A stretch of 64,000 nucleotides of DNA from an uncultured Prevotella sp. (GCA_900317405.1 ONGP01000012.1:1-64000), one strand, 5' to 3'; counted from the stretch's first letter, positions 34,124 to 42,993 are shown. A program made the numbers and translations. Notes: generated from the letters alone by a model not told the origin.

Positions 34124-36382
34124 ATGAAGCGATTATTACTAATCATCTGTGCGGCTTGGGGGATGCACGCCTCAGCGCAGATTCAGACTAACGCAGGTGT
34201 ACAGTATCTGCAGTGTATGCAAAAGGACATGTCGACAGACTTCTATGACCTGTCGAACACCTATTTCTTTGCCGACTCGCTGGTGTGTTTTGACACAGCT
34301 AAGGGCGAGGGACTGGTACAATGGAAACGATACAGGATGAGTCCACGACAGGCGTTCAACCTGAACGGTTACTGGCCTGTACGTATGCAACAGTTGGATT
34401 TCCCCGATGCGGCATACGACAACGATCCGAACCTGAAGATAAAGATTGAGTTTATCACACCAAGAACAGCACGCATACGCATGCTGACCACTCCTGTGGA
34501 ACCAAAGAACAGCGATCAGGAGGATGTGATGTTCTGTGACGGATTCAAGGCGAAGGGCAAAGGACAGGCATGGAATACCTATCAGTCGGCAGATGCCATA
34601 ACATACAGTTCTGCTTACGGTACCATCGAGATAAAGAAGTACCCATGGCGACTGGTAATCAAAGATGCTAAGGGCAAGGTACTGACGCAAACACGCCACA
34701 TCATCGACAACGACTCGAGCCAAGTAAAACTGCAGCCGTTCTCGTTTATCAAGCGCGGCAGCGACAACTCGCGCAGCATCAACCCTGTGCTGACACTAGC
34801 TCCTGGCGAGCGCATATACGGTTGCGGAGAATCTTTCACCTCTCTTAATAAGGTAGGCCAGAAAGTGCATCTGAGTGTGACCGACCCTCAGGGCCCTGAG
34901 ACTGACGGACAATATAAGCCTGTGCCGTTCTTCTTCTCAAACCGCGGCTACGGCATCTTTATGCACACCTCGGCCCCCGTCACCTGCGACTTTGGTGCAT
35001 CGTACATCGGAGCAGACCGACTGTTTATGGCCGACGAGCAGATGGACTTCTTTGTGTTCTTCGGAGAGCCAAAGGACATTCTGTATGAATACACAGAGAT
35101 TACAGGCAAATCGCCACTGCCCCCACTGTGGAGCTTTGGCACATGGATGAGTCGCATAACCTACTTCTCGCAGAAGGAGGGACTGGAGATAGCCCGCCAA
35201 CTGAGAGAACACCGCATACCTGCAGATGTAATTCACTTTGACACCGGTTGGTTTGGCACCGACTGGCAGTGCGACTACCAGTTTGCCAAGGACAGATTTG
35301 AAAATCCAGTGAAGATGCTGAAGCAACTGGCCAAGGACGGATTCCACACCTGTCTGTGGCAGTTGCCATACTTCACACCGAAGAACCGTTTCTTCAGCGA
35401 GATAATCGAAAAAGGTATGCACGTAAAAAATGCTACTGGCGGCATGCCTGTAGAGGATGCAATACTAGACTTCTCTAACCCAGAAACCGTAGCCTGGTAT
35501 CAGCAGAAGATAGAGGGACTGATGAAGCAAGGTGTATCGACCATCAAGTGCGACTTTGGCGAGGCTGCGCCTTACAACGGATTCTATCATAGCGGCAAGG
35601 GCGGACTGTATGAACACAACCTATACCCACTGCGCTATAACAAAGCCCTATGGGAGGTTGTAGAGCGCAATCATCCTGGCGAGGGAATCATCTGGGCTCG
35701 CAGCGCATGGGCAGGCAGTCAGCGCTACGCTCTGCATTGGGGTGGCGATGCTGCTACTACCAACACCGGTATGCTGGGTGACTTGAGAGGTGGACTGAGT
35801 TTCGGTCTGAGCGGATTCTCGTTCTGGAGTCACGACATGGGTGGATTTGTTACCGCATCGCCCGAGGACATCTACCGCCGCTGGTTGCCATTCGGATTCC
35901 TGAGCAGTCACACCCGTGCCCACGGAGCACCTCCAACAGAGCCATGGCTCATCTCAGAGTCGTTTACCGATGCATTCCGTGAGTGCGCCGAGATGAAGTA
36001 TAAATTGATGCCATACGTTTGGGAACAGGCTAAAGAGTGTTCTAAGCTGGGACTGCCTATGGTTCGTGCGCTACTGGTAGAGTTCCCACACGATCAGGGT
36101 GCATGGTATGTGGAGGACGAGTATATGTTCGGTTCGAAGATGCTGGTAGCACCTCTGCTTGAGAGCGGTAACAGCCGCAACGTTTATCTGCCAAAGGGTA
36201 AATGGATTGACTATCAGACCGGCAAAGTGTACGAGGGTGGATATCAGACTATCGAAGCAGGCAAGATACCTTGTATAATACTGGTAAAGGATGGTAGCGT
36301 CATACCACACGCACCACTAGCACAGCGCACCGATCAGATAGACTGGAACGCTGTAGAGAACAAGGAATATAAAGCGAATTAA
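34124..36382 (+). CDS. GH31 glycoside hydrolase (alpha-xylosidase-like)
   Basis: The 752-residue protein has a signal peptide (1-19), an N-terminal beta-sandwich (about 60-330), a GH31 barrel (about 330-680) and a C-terminal beta domain. The nucleophile region STIKCDFGEAAP (Asp near 477) has the CDFGE form known from alpha-xylosidases rather than the WxDMNE of alpha-glucosidases. The acid/base Asp is in LHWGGDAAT (near 542), and FWSHDMGGF is also present. It probably removes alpha-xylose or alpha-glucose side groups from oligosaccharides released by the PUL endo-enzymes. It has its own promoter and ends overlapping the convergent NigD-like gene by 4 bp. Confidence 0.88.
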   Translation: MKRLLLIICAAWGMHASAQIQTNAGVQYLQCMQKDMSTDFYDLSNTYFFADSLVCFDTAKGEGLVQWKRYRMSPRQAFNLNGYWPVRMQQLDFPDAAYDNDPNLKIKIEFITPRTARIRMLTTPVEPKNSDQEDVMFCDGFKAKGKGQAWNTYQSADAITYSSAYGTIEIKKYPWRLVIKDAKGKVLTQTRHIIDNDSSQVKLQPFSFIKRGSDNSRSINPVLTLAPGERIYGCGESFTSLNKVGQKVHLSVTDPQGPETDGQYKPVPFFFSNRGYGIFMHTSAPVTCDFGASYIGADRLFMADEQMDFFVFFGEPKDILYEYTEITGKSPLPPLWSFGTWMSRITYFSQKEGLEIARQLREHRIPADVIHFDTGWFGTDWQCDYQFAKDRFENPVKMLKQLAKDGFHTCLWQLPYFTPKNRFFSEIIEKGMHVKNATGGMPVEDAILDFSNPETVAWYQQKIEGLMKQGVSTIKCDFGEAAPYNGFYHSGKGGLYEHNLYPLRYNKALWEVVERNHPGEGIIWARSAWAGSQRYALHWGGDAATTNTGMLGDLRGGLSFGLSGFSFWSHDMGGFVTASPEDIYRRWLPFGFLSSHTRAHGAPPTEPWLISESFTDAFRECAEMKYKLMPYVWEQAKECSKLGLPMVRALLVEFPHDQGAWYVEDEYMFGSKMLVAPLLESGNSRNVYLPKGKWIDYQTGKVYEGGYQTIEAGKIPCIILVKDGSVIPHAPLAQRTDQIDWNAVENKEYKAN

Positions 36383-37056
36383 CGACAAGGGTGCTTAGCC
36401 ACCACTTCGCCATCGTATGAGTTGATGCTGATTCTAACCGAGTCGGCATCAATTCTGTTTGTTGGGATGCTGACATAGACCTGAGTAGAGTAATACTCAG
36501 GCACATTGCCCTGATCGTGATGCAGGATAAGACTACGGATCTGCTTACCATCGGTATGGGTTATCAGAGTATCACAGACAATAGCCAGACTCTGTACGGC
36601 TGTGGTATCATCCGTAGCACCCGTCTTAACCAGAATGCTGAGATTGAGATAACGCCCAGTCTTGCTCATCCAGGTGCTCTCAAACTTAACAGGGTCTGTC
36701 TTCAGCTCCTTGTCGAATTTAGACAATGGCACGATAGCGGCACAAGGCACCTGTCCCATCGAGACCACATCAGCCTTGCCTTCCACCTTATTATAATATA
36801 GCATACAGCGATAGGTGGTATCGGCCTTGGCTATCCATCGAGCTGTATAAGGGGATGTAACAAACAATTCATCACCATCATCGGTAATAATCTTTGTTAC
36901 CTGCTTTGTACTGTTAACAACAGCCTCAGCAAAATCGCCACGCAACAAGGAGTATTCGCCCTCCCCCTTCTCGTATGCATCCTGTGTACATGAGATGAGA
37001 GTCGACAACTGACAAGTAATAGTTATGACAATCAAAAATCTAAGCAGTTTCTTCAT
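36379..37056 (-). CDS. NigD-like lipoprotein
   Basis: The 225-residue lipoprotein has its signal peptide ending STLISC (Cys23). A beta-rich region follows (for example ADTTYRCMLYYNKVEGKADVVS), and the C-terminal stretch SLILHHDQGNVPEYYSTQVYVSIP resembles the C-terminal domain of the NigD-like family of Bacteroidota. Function is not established. It is the last gene of the PASTA-rluD-ddl-acyltransferase run, overlapping the acyltransferase by 4 bp. Family assignment is from pattern only. Confidence 0.6.
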   Translation of the reverse strand: MKKLLRFLIVITITCQLSTLISCTQDAYEKGEGEYSLLRGDFAEAVVNSTKQVTKIITDDGDELFVTSPYTARWIAKADTTYRCMLYYNKVEGKADVVSMGQVPCAAIVPLSKFDKELKTDPVKFESTWMSKTGRYLNLSILVKTGATDDTTAVQSLAIVCDTLITHTDGKQIRSLILHHDQGNVPEYYSTQVYVSIPTNRIDADSVRISINSYDGEVVAKHPCR

Positions 37057-38195
37057 TGTGCGGCCATTAGGTTGCGAACTGGGTTAGCATACATCGTAAG
37101 CATACGCTCACGCAGAAATTCCTCATCTTTATTGGGTAGTTGTATCTTAGCCATCTGACCAGCCAGATACTGCTCAAAGCGCTGCTTGTCGGCAGCGGTG
37201 TAAAGAGCGGCATTGGCGTTGTCGCCATTAAGCTCATCGAGGGCAATGTAGTTGCATGGATAGAGTTCATAGCCACGATGTATCTCGCGGTCCATACGTT
37301 CGGCCAAAGCCTTGAACCACTCTGTCTTAGGCAGATCAGAAAGTTCATCGATCCATGTATTGATAGGGGCTGCAGGACGATATACCACACGACCCTTATA
37401 GCCGAAGATGCCAGTCTTCATGTTGTCGAGGTCGTCCTGGCGAGACTTTTTGAACGCAGGATTATCACGCTTCTGCTGGAACTCCTGTGCTTTAAGATAA
37501 TCACATGGATCGAACTCGTAACTGATAGTGAGGGGAACAATGTTCAGTTCCTTAAGGTCGCCACCCATAGCCAACATCTTTAGCACGGCATCCTGGGTGT
37601 GGTCGCTAGAGTCCTTGGCACGCCCCTCGCGCTGAGCTATCCAGATATTTTCCTTCTTCTGGGTAACTGCATAATGGATATAGCGACTCATCAGCTGAGA
37701 TGCGGCCAACGTCTCACGCAGTGAGAGTCCACGACGAACAGTAAAGGCCTTGTTCATACGGACCAGGCGCTTAATCCAAGGATATATAAGCAGGTTATCG
37801 CCAATACCTATCTCGACGGTAGTGGGATAACCTGCTTCAACCAGCAATACATCAAGGAATGCCGAATCGAGCACGATATCGCGGTGATTCGACACAAATG
37901 TGTATCGCTGACTCTTATCGTAAGAAGAGATAGAAGAATCCAAGAACGAACAACCGTCGGTATGCTTGCGCATAATGAACTTGACCACAGGTTTCATGAA
38001 ACGCTTCTGGAAGTCGAGTGGCGTTTTGATTCCAGTGAAAGCCAAGCGCAGCAAACCATTACGCACCGATTTGGGCAACCAAGGGGCAAAGCCCTTCATC
38101 ACGATATTAAACTGCCTGTCGTTGAGCAAGTCGTCGAAGGCCTGTTTCATCTCTCCCGCCTCGTAAGGTCGGATCTCGTCGAACTCTTCTCTCAT
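37053..38195 (-). CDS. PlsC-type glycerolipid acyltransferase
   Basis: The 380-residue protein carries the acyltransferase block I in FVSNHRDIVLDSAFLD (the H-x4-D pair), block II in KAFTVRRGLSLRE and block III in IWIAQREGRAKD. These are the marks of lysophosphatidate/glycerol-3-phosphate acyltransferases, which build membrane phospholipid or related acyl-lipids. The family is large and the acceptor unknown. It overlaps the NigD-like gene and follows ddl by 3 bp, so it is part of a cell-envelope operon. Confidence 0.85.
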   Translation of the reverse strand: MREEFDEIRPYEAGEMKQAFDDLLNDRQFNIVMKGFAPWLPKSVRNGLLRLAFTGIKTPLDFQKRFMKPVVKFIMRKHTDGCSFLDSSISSYDKSQRYTFVSNHRDIVLDSAFLDVLLVEAGYPTTVEIGIGDNLLIYPWIKRLVRMNKAFTVRRGLSLRETLAASQLMSRYIHYAVTQKKENIWIAQREGRAKDSSDHTQDAVLKMLAMGGDLKELNIVPLTISYEFDPCDYLKAQEFQQKRDNPAFKKSRQDDLDNMKTGIFGYKGRVVYRPAAPINTWIDELSDLPKTEWFKALAERMDREIHRGYELYPCNYIALDELNGDNANAALYTAADKQRFEQYLAGQMAKIQLPNKDEEFLRERMLTMYANPVRNLMAAQ

Positions 38196-38198
38196 ATA

Positions 38199-39191
38199 TT
38201 AATCAAACTGATTCTCAACAATCTCTGTAAGCACATCTGTCATCGACAGACCGGCAGCACGCACCTGCTGAGGAATGAAGCTGGTAGCTGTCATACCCGG
38301 AGTGGTATTAACCTCGAGCATAGAGATGTTACCCTCCTTAGAGATAATATAGTCGATGCGGATGATACCGTTGCAGTGCAGGATGTCGTAGATGTGTGAT
38401 GTAATCTGACGGACACGCTCTGTTACATCCTCAGGCAGACGGGCAGGAGTAATCTCTTGGACCTGACCGTTGTACTTAGCATCGTAGTCGAAGAACTCGT
38501 TGGTAGTAACGACCTCAGTTGCAGGCAGAACCACAGCCTTATCCTTAGTCTTGTATACACCAATAGAAATCTCGGTACCTTCGAGGAAGCTCTCTACCAT
38601 AATCTCAGGACTCTCGAGCATAGCCTTGCGGATGGCAGGAGCAAGCATGTCCTTCTCCTTTACCTTCGAGACGCCGAATGAAGAACCATCGGCAGCAGGC
38701 TTAACGAAGCAAGGCATACCTATGCGCTCTTCGATTTCGTCGTCGCTTACCAACTCCTCATAACCCTTTCGGATCAGCAGCGAGTCGGCCACTTTTACAC
38801 CATAGCCACGCAGGTACTGATTGAGCACAAACTTATCGAATGTCATAGCCTCAACCAGTACACCACTAGTGCTGTATGGCAAACCAATCAGGTCAAAGTA
38901 ACCCTGCAGCAGTCCATTCTCGCCTGGAGTGCCATGTATGGTGATATAAGCATAGTCGAAAACTTTGGCCTCACCGTTTTCCATGAAAGAAAAATCATTG
39001 CGGTCAATCTTTGCTGTTGTGCCATCGGACAGTTCTACGTGCCAGTCCTGACCCTTGATATCAACAATATAAACATTGTAGCGCTCCTTATCAAAGAAGG
39101 AGTAAAGTCCCTGTGCTGAGCGCAGAGAAACGTCGTGTTCTGATGAGTCGCCACCACATACGATAGCAATAGTTCTCTTCAAATTTTTCAT
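38199..39191 (-). CDS. ddl: D-alanine--D-alanine ligase
   Basis: Ddl joins two D-alanines for the peptidoglycan stem peptide, using ATP. The 330-residue ATP-grasp protein begins IAIVCGGDSSEHDVSLRSAQ, has HGTPGENGLLQGYFDLIGLP (substrate loop), MPCFVKPAADGSSFGVSKV (ATP binding) and MLEVNTTPGMTATSFIPQQV (Mg and product site). Motifs and length are standard. It is cotranscribed with rluD and the PASTA gene. Confidence 0.96.
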   Translation of the reverse strand: MKNLKRTIAIVCGGDSSEHDVSLRSAQGLYSFFDKERYNVYIVDIKGQDWHVELSDGTTAKIDRNDFSFMENGEAKVFDYAYITIHGTPGENGLLQGYFDLIGLPYSTSGVLVEAMTFDKFVLNQYLRGYGVKVADSLLIRKGYEELVSDDEIEERIGMPCFVKPAADGSSFGVSKVKEKDMLAPAIRKAMLESPEIMVESFLEGTEISIGVYKTKDKAVVLPATEVVTTNEFFDYDAKYNGQVQEITPARLPEDVTERVRQITSHIYDILHCNGIIRIDYIISKEGNISMLEVNTTPGMTATSFIPQQVRAAGLSMTDVLTEIVENQFD

Positions 39192-39197
39192 CGCGTA

Positions 39198-40253
39198 TTA
39201 TTCTGTATCTTTAAACTTTATATAATTTCTCCATTTGTCAATCAGAGCCGTCATATCCTCGGGCCACTCTGATGTAAAGTCCATCTGCTTGCCAGTAGTG
39301 GGATGAACAAATCCCAGTGTCTTAGCATGTAGAACCTGTCGCGGACATAGTTTGAAACAATTCTGTATGTAAGCCTTGTAGCTAGCCGTGCGCTCGCCAC
39401 GCAGCAGCTCAGTTCCACCATAGCGTTCATCAGCAAACAGAGGATGGCCGATATGTTTCATGTGAGCACGTATCTGATGGGTGCGACCTGTTTCGAGTAT
39501 ACATTCCACCAACGTTACGTAGCCATAACGCTCCAGCACCTTATAATGGGTTACTGCAGGCTTACCTATCTCGGAATCGGGCGGAAACACCTCCATGCGG
39601 AGACGGTCCTTAGGATCACGACCGATATTTCCTTCTATCCTACCCTCGTCTTCAACAAAGTTTCCCCACACCAAAGCATTATAACTACGATGCGTGGTTT
39701 TATTAAAGAACTGCTTTCCCAGCGAGGTCTTGGCATCGGGAGTCTTTGCCACTACCAGCAAGCCGCTTGTGTCCTTGTCGATACGATGTACCAATCCCAC
39801 CTCAGGATCGTTAGGGTCGTAGCTAGCCAGATCTTTAAGATGCCACGCTATAGCATTGACCAAAGTACCGGTGAAATTGCCACAACCAGGATGAACCACC
39901 ATTCCAGCAGGTTTATTGATGACCATCAGGTCATCGTCCTCGTAAACCACATTCAGTGGTATATCCTCTGCCTCAATCGATGTATCATAATGCGGACGGT
40001 CGAGCATTAGGGTAATAACATCGCCCGGGCGTACCTTATAATTACTCTTTACAGGTTTTTCGTTTACATGGATAAAACCTGCATCGGCAGCCTTCTGTAT
40101 GCGGTTACGACTGGAATGCTGCTGATGTTCGACCAGGTATTTGTCGATACGAACAGGCACCTGCCCCTTGTCCACCTCCATACGGAAGTGTTCATATAGC
40201 AAATCTTCCTGCTCTTGCTCTTGTTCTTCGAAATCGTTTATTTCGTCAATCAT
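39198..40253 (-). CDS. RluA-family (RluD-like) rRNA pseudouridine synthase
   Basis: The 351-residue protein has an N-terminal S4 RNA-binding domain (about 30-95, with RIDKYLVEHQQHSSRNRIQK) and a catalytic domain with the essential Asp in VGLVHRIDKDTSGLLVVAKT. LETGRTHQIRAHMKHIGHPL is the next conserved motif. RluD modifies helix 69 of 23S rRNA; exact target positions here are inferred from the family. It overlaps the PASTA gene by 4 bp. Confidence 0.92.
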   Translation of the reverse strand: MIDEINDFEEQEQEQEDLLYEHFRMEVDKGQVPVRIDKYLVEHQQHSSRNRIQKAADAGFIHVNEKPVKSNYKVRPGDVITLMLDRPHYDTSIEAEDIPLNVVYEDDDLMVINKPAGMVVHPGCGNFTGTLVNAIAWHLKDLASYDPNDPEVGLVHRIDKDTSGLLVVAKTPDAKTSLGKQFFNKTTHRSYNALVWGNFVEDEGRIEGNIGRDPKDRLRMEVFPPDSEIGKPAVTHYKVLERYGYVTLVECILETGRTHQIRAHMKHIGHPLFADERYGGTELLRGERTASYKAYIQNCFKLCPRQVLHAKTLGFVHPTTGKQMDFTSEWPEDMTALIDKWRNYIKFKDTE

Positions 40254-40903
40254 TCTTTCTCTTTTACCTCTACAAATTCATCTACATCATCGCCACCACC
40301 TTCGGGAATTTCCATCTCAGGCTCAACCACGCTAACATCATCCATACCATACTGTCCACTACCAACTAGCAGCGTAAGAGGTTGTTCTATAGATACGCGT
40401 TCGCCAGAAGAAACCCTACGACCATTGACCGACACACCATAAACCCAATCCTTCTCACCTGTAACATACTGTGGCGGCAGCACCTTGAATCCAAGTGAAA
40501 CCAACTTGGCTTCGGCCTCACGATAGCTGCAATTATCCACCACGTCGGGAATTGCCACCGACGGTGATGAAGATGAGTTGATAGTTACATATATCACATG
40601 ACCGGTCTTAACTGTCAGACCTGCATCGGGACTCTGAGAAAGAATACAGTCGGCTGGCAGTCGCTTGTTATAACCACTATCAGTTACCACAATCACCAGT
40701 CCGGCTTCCTCGATCATCTCACGAGCCTTTGATATCTTTACGCCCTCAAGGTTTGGAACTTTAATGCTCTCACCATGGTGGGTATACCAATCAAGTCCGT
40801 AGTTTACACCTACCAATAGCAAGAACAAAACCAACAGCATAGCAATCAAGTTCAAAATAAGGAACTTGCTGCAGAACTTACCGAAGAATTCCTTTGCTTT
40901 CAT
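40250..40903 (-). CDS. Membrane-anchored PASTA-domain protein without kinase
   Basis: The 217-residue protein starts MKAKEFFGK. An in-frame ATG 24 bp earlier overlaps the promoter -7 box and cannot be on the transcript. A transmembrane segment (about 10-36) is followed by two to three PASTA domains (IKVPNLEGVKISKAREMIEE, then VAIPDVVDNCSYREAEAKL, then a weaker third) and an acidic tail. PASTA domains bind peptidoglycan or muropeptides. There is no kinase or transglycosylase domain, as is usual for this Bacteroidota gene next to rluD and ddl. Its exact role is unknown. Confidence 0.88.
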   Translation of the reverse strand: MKAKEFFGKFCSKFLILNLIAMLLVLFLLLVGVNYGLDWYTHHGESIKVPNLEGVKISKAREMIEEAGLVIVVTDSGYNKRLPADCILSQSPDAGLTVKTGHVIYVTINSSSSPSVAIPDVVDNCSYREAEAKLVSLGFKVLPPQYVTGEKDWVYGVSVNGRRVSSGERVSIEQPLTLLVGSGQYGMDDVSVVEPEMEIPEGGGDDVDEFVEVKEKE

Positions 40904-40923
40904 CTTTTCTTTTCTATTTCGGC

Positions 40924-40956
40924 GCAAAGGTACGAATAAATGAGAGAAAAACCAAA
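40924..40956 (-). promoter_or_regulatory. Promoter of the PASTA-rluD-ddl operon
   Basis: On the minus strand TTTG (complement of 40953-40956), a 20-bp spacer and TACCTTTGC (complement of 40924-40932), a perfect match. Transcription should begin near 40917, which fixes the PASTA start at 40903. Confidence 0.8.
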
Positions 40957-41004
40957 TTTTATTTGAGTTTTTCCGAATGTAAGTACTTTCGGCGAAGCCA
41001 AATT

Positions 41005-41050
41005 ATATAAAAAAACAGAAAGAAGCAAAGATTTCGCTCTACTTCTTTCT
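41005..41050 (-). terminator. rpmH terminator
   Basis: On the minus strand AGAAAGAAG and CTTCTTTCT (41042-41050 and 41017-41025) form a 9-bp stem followed by G and seven T residues. It lies about 32 bp after the rpmH stop. Confidence 0.75.
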
Positions 41051-41081
41051 ATTTTAACTCATTTTCTAAGTTCCCTGCGAA

Positions 41082-41237
41082 TTACTTTCCGTGATTCTCG
41101 TCAGAAACTGTCAACTTCTTGCGGCCCTTGGCACGACGAGCAGCCAGAACTCGACGACCGTTCTTTGTGGCCATTCTCTCACGGAAGCCGTGCTTGTTTA
41201 CGCGACGGCGATTGTGTGGCTGAAATGTTCTCTTCAT
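41082..41237 (-). CDS. rpmH: 50S ribosomal protein L34
   Basis: A 51-residue highly basic protein beginning [20 protein letters not shown], the L34 signature, and ending with the short tail VSDENHGK. L34 is a late-binding large-subunit protein in contact with 23S rRNA. The family usual length is 44-53 residues. It is a single-gene unit with its own promoter (41284-41316) and terminator. Confidence 0.97.
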   Translation of the reverse strand: MKRTFQPHNRRRVNKHGFRERMATKNGRRVLAARRAKGRKKLTVSDENHGK

Positions 41238-41283
41238 TGTAATATACTTATTTAATTTTGTTATTTATCTACCGATTTGGGGT

Positions 41284-41316
41284 GCAAAAGTACTCATTTC
41301 TTTTGAATTACGCAAA
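41284..41316 (-). promoter_or_regulatory. rpmH promoter
   Basis: On the minus strand TTTG (complement of 41313-41316), a 20-bp spacer and TACTTTTGC (complement of 41284-41292). It is back to back with the efp promoter. Confidence 0.75.
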
Positions 41317-41366
41317 TTTTATACGATTTTTAGCTAAACTTTTTATGTTTTTTTCCAAAAAAGCAG

Positions 41367-41375
41367 TACCTTTGC
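41367..41375 (+). promoter_or_regulatory. efp promoter (-7 element)
   Basis: TACCTTTGC lies 37 bp before the efp start codon. No exact TTTG was found at the usual -33 position. Confidence 0.6.
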
Positions 41376-41412
41376 ACCCGAAAACGATATAAAAGTAATA
41401 TTTTAAAGGTTT

Positions 41413-41979
41413 ATGATTAATTCACAAGACATTAAAAAAGGCACCGCCATTCGCATGGACGGTGGCATTTGGGTGTGCATCGATTTCCAGCACCGCAAGC
41501 CAGGTAAGGGCAACACCATCATGATCATCAAGGTTAAGAACGTTTCAGACGGTCGCGTACTTGAGCGCCGATTCAACATCGGTGAAAAGCTCGAGGACGT
41601 TATCATCGAGCGTCGTCCTTACCAGTATCTCTATGAGGATCAGTCTGGTCGTATCTTCATGAATCAGGAGACATTCGAGCAGATCCCCATCGACAACGAG
41701 CTCGTAATCGGTCACGAGTACATGAAGGAGAGCGACATTGTGGAGGTTGTTTCTGACACAACTGATGGTACTATCCTTTATGCTGAGATGCCTGTTAAAA
41801 CCGTTCTCCGCGTTACTCACTCTGAGCCAGGCGTTAAGGGCGACACAGCAACAAACACTCTGAAGCCTGCAACTCTGGAGACTGGTGTTGAGGTTCGTGT
41901 TCCTCTGTTCATCAACGAGGGCGATCTGATTCAGGTTGACACTCGCGATGGTTCTTACCTGCAGAGAGTAAAGGAGTAA
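41413..41979 (+). CDS. efp: Translation elongation factor P
   Basis: EF-P relieves ribosome stalling at proline runs. The 188-residue protein has three beta-barrel domains. The N-terminal domain has the modification loop FQHRKPGKGN with Lys32 at the tip, and the C-terminal domain has the signature region KPATLETGVEVRVPLFINEG. No lysine-modifying gene is adjacent. The TAA stop supplies the first base of an octamer array leading into the next gene. Confidence 0.97.
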   Translation: MINSQDIKKGTAIRMDGGIWVCIDFQHRKPGKGNTIMIIKVKNVSDGRVLERRFNIGEKLEDVIIERRPYQYLYEDQSGRIFMNQETFEQIPIDNELVIGHEYMKESDIVEVVSDTTDGTILYAEMPVKTVLRVTHSEPGVKGDTATNTLKPATLETGVEVRVPLFINEGDLIQVDTRDGSYLQRVKE

Positions 41980-42010
41980 TTGAAGAACTGAAAGATTGAA
42001 GAATTGAAGT
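41979..42010 (+). repeat. Octamer array joining efp stop to the GT2 start
   Basis: Four 8-bp units (ATTGAAGA, ACTGAAAG, ATTGAAGA, ATTGAAGT) start on the last base of the efp stop codon. The TTG inside the last unit is the only plausible start codon of the glycosyltransferase. It matches the array at 7047-7078 at 30 of 32 positions. Confidence 0.88.
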
Positions 42011-42993
42011 TTTCAATCATCATACCCGTCTTCAATCGACCCGACGAGGTCGACGAGTTGCTTGAAAGTCTTTGCCAGCAGACGGTAAAGGACTTCGAAG
42101 TCCTAATCATAGAGGACGGTTCAGTTAAACCATGCAAGGATGTTTGCGACAAGTACGCAAACATCCTTGATTTGCATTATTACGCCAAAGAAAACAGCGG
42201 CCCTGGCCAGAGTCGCAACTACGGTGCCGAGCGCGCTAATGGCGAATTTGTTATCATACTTGATTCGGATGTCGTGCTGCCTACAGGCTATCTGCAAGCA
42301 GTAGAAGATGAACTCAAGCAAAATCCATGCGAGGCCTTCGGAGGTCCAGACGCAGCTCATCCATCGTTCACTCCTGTACAGAAGGCCATCAGCTATTCGA
42401 TGACATCATTCTTTACTACAGGTGGTATCCGTGGCGGTAAGGCTAAGCTTGACAAGTTCTATCCTCGTTCGTTCAATATGGGTATCCGCCGTGATGTTTA
42501 TCTACAACTTGGAGGCTTCACAAAAATGCGCTTCGGCGAGGACATAGATTTCTCATATCGTATAGTTGAAGCAGGTTATATGCCAAGACTATTCCCTGAA
42601 GCATGGGTGTGGCATAAGCGTCGCACAGACTTCCGCAAGTTCTTCCGTCAGGTGTACAACAGTGGTATCGCCCGCATAAATCTGGAAAAACGCCACCCCG
42701 GCACAATGAAGTTGGTTCATCTGCTGCCAACTGTGTTCACTTTGGGGGTTATCGGACTACTGATAATTTCGCTATTTTGGCCCCTCGCGTGCGTACCTAT
42801 TATATTATATAGCTTAATCATCCTTATAGATTCAAGCTTAAAGAACAAGAATCTATGGGTAGGCATACTGAGCATTCCTGCCGCATTCGTACAACTTATG
42901 GGCTATGGATTCGGTTTCATAGAATCGTGGTGGAAACGCTGCGTACTAAAGAAAGACGAATTTACAGCTTTCGAAAAAAACTTCTATAAATGA
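42004..42993 (+). CDS. Family 2 glycosyltransferase with C-terminal membrane region
   Basis: The 329-residue protein starts at a TTG because no in-frame ATG occurs until far into the conserved domain; the GT-A fold begins at once (KFSIIIPVFNRPDEVDELL). The nucleotide-sugar site is shown by VIILDSDVVLPTGYL (DxD-like) and the acceptor region by RFGEDIDFSYRIVEAGY (the ED motif). Two transmembrane helices lie at about 240-285. It transfers a sugar to an unknown envelope acceptor. It overlaps radC by 4 bp. Confidence 0.88.
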   Translation: MKFSIIIPVFNRPDEVDELLESLCQQTVKDFEVLIIEDGSVKPCKDVCDKYANILDLHYYAKENSGPGQSRNYGAERANGEFVIILDSDVVLPTGYLQAVEDELKQNPCEAFGGPDAAHPSFTPVQKAISYSMTSFFTTGGIRGGKAKLDKFYPRSFNMGIRRDVYLQLGGFTKMRFGEDIDFSYRIVEAGYMPRLFPEAWVWHKRRTDFRKFFRQVYNSGIARINLEKRHPGTMKLVHLLPTVFTLGVIGLLIISLFWPLACVPIILYSLIILIDSSLKNKNLWVGILSIPAAFVQLMGYGFGFIESWWKRCVLKKDEFTAFEKNFYK

